Shown piece after piece: positions 62,750-64,000 of a DNA stretch of 64,000 nt; positions within the stretch are counted from its first letter, which is position 1, and each line of letters opens with the position of its first letter. The notes under the pieces were generated by a model. That model saw only the letters and a program-made list of their open reading frames with translations, ran no database searches and was not told the origin of the DNA. A program made the position numbers and the translations under genes. The DNA is taken from positions 1 through 64,000 of the forward strand of contig JBGTSB010000004.1 of assembly GCA_041940525.1 (NCBI GenBank), written 5' to 3'. Source of the stretch: JAKAXS01 sp041940525. Its GTDB lineage: Bacteria > Pseudomonadota > Alphaproteobacteria > Rhizobiales > Hyphomicrobiaceae.

Positions 62750-63844
62750 CTATTCTCCGTCTCGCTTCAGCGTCCCCAGTTTCTTTTGACGGTAGTAAGT
62801 CGAGCGTGAGATCCCAAGCCGTTGCCAAGGCCTAGTAGTCGAGTCAGCGATGTGGCCGCGCCATCGGGCAACCATTCCTTTTTTGCCAAGCCAAGACTGA
62901 CGTGCCCTGAAACCATCGTCGCTGAAGTGTCGCCAAATCCACTTGCTGACGGATCGGGTAATCGCCCAGATTTCGGCCGGCCCCAATGCACTAACGAAGT
63001 GCTGATTGATACTTTGTCCAATCGCATGCAAGGCGCTTTGAAATCTTTCGAACGGCTCTCCGGTGCGGATGAACCGACGAAAGTTCCGGTAGCCCCATCG
63101 CCTCATTTCTTCGAAGCAGAACACATTCCTAGATGTACCAAAGCTGTCAGATGACCTGGCCGCGGGCACCATGTCACGCTTGAAGAGCCAATCTGAGAGT
63201 TCGTCGAGGGAGTAAGGTTCTTCACGTCGCCATTCGACGTCCCAACCAGGGTATAGGGCATTCTTGGCCAGTAATCCCGAATACGAGAAATCAGCACCTA
63301 GTCTCCTCGCAAAACCCCGCTCAATTGCTGCGTAATAAGCGAGAGGCTTTCTACGAGCTGCTGAATGACGCGCCACGGGAGACTCTAACAAAACTGCGGA
63401 ATGGGCGTGTCTATTCTTTCGGTTGATCATGATGACGTTCGGAGGTGGCAAATTTGAGTCTCTGTGTGCGAGAGCAGCGCCGCCGAAGTCGAGATCGTGA
63501 ATTAGCCATCGAAGACGATAAGGCTCGTTGTACTGCACGTGCATTTTCGTCAAGCTCTGTTCGCGTGAGCGTATGCAGATGCCGGCATTGAACTCGTCGG
63601 CACAGTACGGCTTTCGCGGTAGCAGACCTGAAAATGATGTGCGGTTGCAGAGTGGAGTGAACGAGAGATTCTCTCGGCTATTATCTGATAAGGTTATAGT
63701 CTCACCGGATCGAGCGTTGATGGCACTAACTTGAGCCAGTCTTGCCTCAACCCATGATTGACCCTCTGACACCGTCGGCCAATTTGAAAGCTCAAAGTAT
63801 TCGCTCTGACTAGGACAGAATGTCGTTATTTTGATCGCCTTCAT
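62750..63844 (-). CDS. Plasmid-type replication initiator (Replicase family with PriCT-like C-terminus)
   Basis: A 364-residue protein of the plasmid Replicase family: 'RLRWLIHDLDFGGAALAHRD', 'SNLPPPNVIMINRKNRHAHS', 'ARRLGADFSYSGLLAKNALY' and 'RNVFCFEEMRRWGYRNFRRF', with a C-terminal HTH 'RLGISRSTYYRQKKLGTLK'. It is expected to act at a replication origin. The ATG at 63842-63844 has AAGG upstream. It is intact at full length. It points to a plasmid or plasmid-derived island at this end of the window. Confidence 0.87.
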   Translation of the reverse strand: MKAIKITTFCPSQSEYFELSNWPTVSEGQSWVEARLAQVSAINARSGETITLSDNSRENLSFTPLCNRTSFSGLLPRKPYCADEFNAGICIRSREQSLTKMHVQYNEPYRLRWLIHDLDFGGAALAHRDSNLPPPNVIMINRKNRHAHSAVLLESPVARHSAARRKPLAYYAAIERGFARRLGADFSYSGLLAKNALYPGWDVEWRREEPYSLDELSDWLFKRDMVPAARSSDSFGTSRNVFCFEEMRRWGYRNFRRFIRTGEPFERFQSALHAIGQSINQHFVSALGPAEIWAITRSVSKWIWRHFSDDGFRARQSWLGKKGMVARWRGHIADSTTRPWQRLGISRSTYYRQKKLGTLKRDGE

Positions 63845-64000
63845 TGAAGTGTACCTTTGATTAGACGTACCTCTCCCGTCCCCTGGCTTACGCAGCCAAG
63901 AGTGAAAGTCGTGCGCTTGAGATTGATGGATTAGATGAGCCAGCTGCTTCCGGTCGGCTGCTTATCTGGCTCCACTCGCAGTCATCGGCTTTGCTGCAGG
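63845..64000. other. Region upstream of the replication initiator
   Basis: It presumably carries the initiator promoter and perhaps part of an origin. On the plus strand an open frame runs off the window edge ('ALEIDGLDEPAASGRLLIWL'), without a standard start codon. It may be part of a gene continuing beyond 64000. Confidence 0.35.

Overview
The window looks like alphaproteobacterial DNA, most probably from the order Hyphomicrobiales. The reasons are a phasin gene with a PhaR-like operator site, a type II NADH dehydrogenase, TonB receptors with a Lys/Pro/Ala-rich linker after the TonB box, a MEKHLA-domain protein, and the general codon and GC character. I cannot name the genus from sequence alone. 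I saw no rRNA genes, tRNA genes or CRISPR arrays.

Positions 1 to about 32.6 kb read as core-type chromosome with transport and stress functions. In order they hold: the 3' part of argG; a TonB siderophore receptor; an SLC13/TrkA-C permease; a J-domain protein; typA/bipA; a small secreted PepSY-like protein; a PIF1-like helicase; a phasin; pheT without an adjacent pheS; a type II NADH dehydrogenase; a lytic transglycosylase; two coupled membrane proteins; a second TonB siderophore receptor divergent from a MEKHLA gene; a SulP transporter with a universal stress protein; an FkbM methyltransferase; a chemotaxis receptor; and an RND efflux operon divergent from its TetR regulator, with two operator-like repeats between them.

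Positions 32.7-43.5 kb hold the most notable locus, with every gene on the minus strand. In transcription order the compact part is sbnA, sbnB, an arginine:glycine-amidinotransferase-like gene, and a 1475-residue Pls/PosA-family nonribosomal peptide synthetase (adenylation, thiolation, then membrane segments alternating with three soluble C-terminal domains). SbnA and SbnB are known to make L-2,3-diaminopropionate, and Pls-type enzymes polymerise basic amino acids. The locus is therefore a candidate for a cationic poly(diaminopropionate), possibly carrying guanidino groups added by the amidinotransferase. A secreted protein of unknown function and a beta-lactamase-fold hydrolase lie upstream on the same strand.

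Positions 43.5-64 kb look accessory. They contain an HNH nuclease, a small serine recombinase beside palindromes, an alpha/beta hydrolase divergent from an OhrR-like regulator, a SnoaL/SDR pair divergent from a LysR regulator, a NarL-type two-component pair, a pentapeptide-repeat protein, a cupin protein, a second alpha/beta hydrolase, an integrase remnant, and a MocR regulator divergent from a molybdoenzyme-ferredoxin-ferredoxin reductase operon. That operon ends in a mobB pseudogene with three stops and a LysR fragment. A plasmid-type Replicase/PriCT initiator with a downstream HTH gene follows. The mix of recombinase, integrase debris, pseudogenes and a plasmid initiator suggests an integrated or decaying mobile element, or a plasmid.
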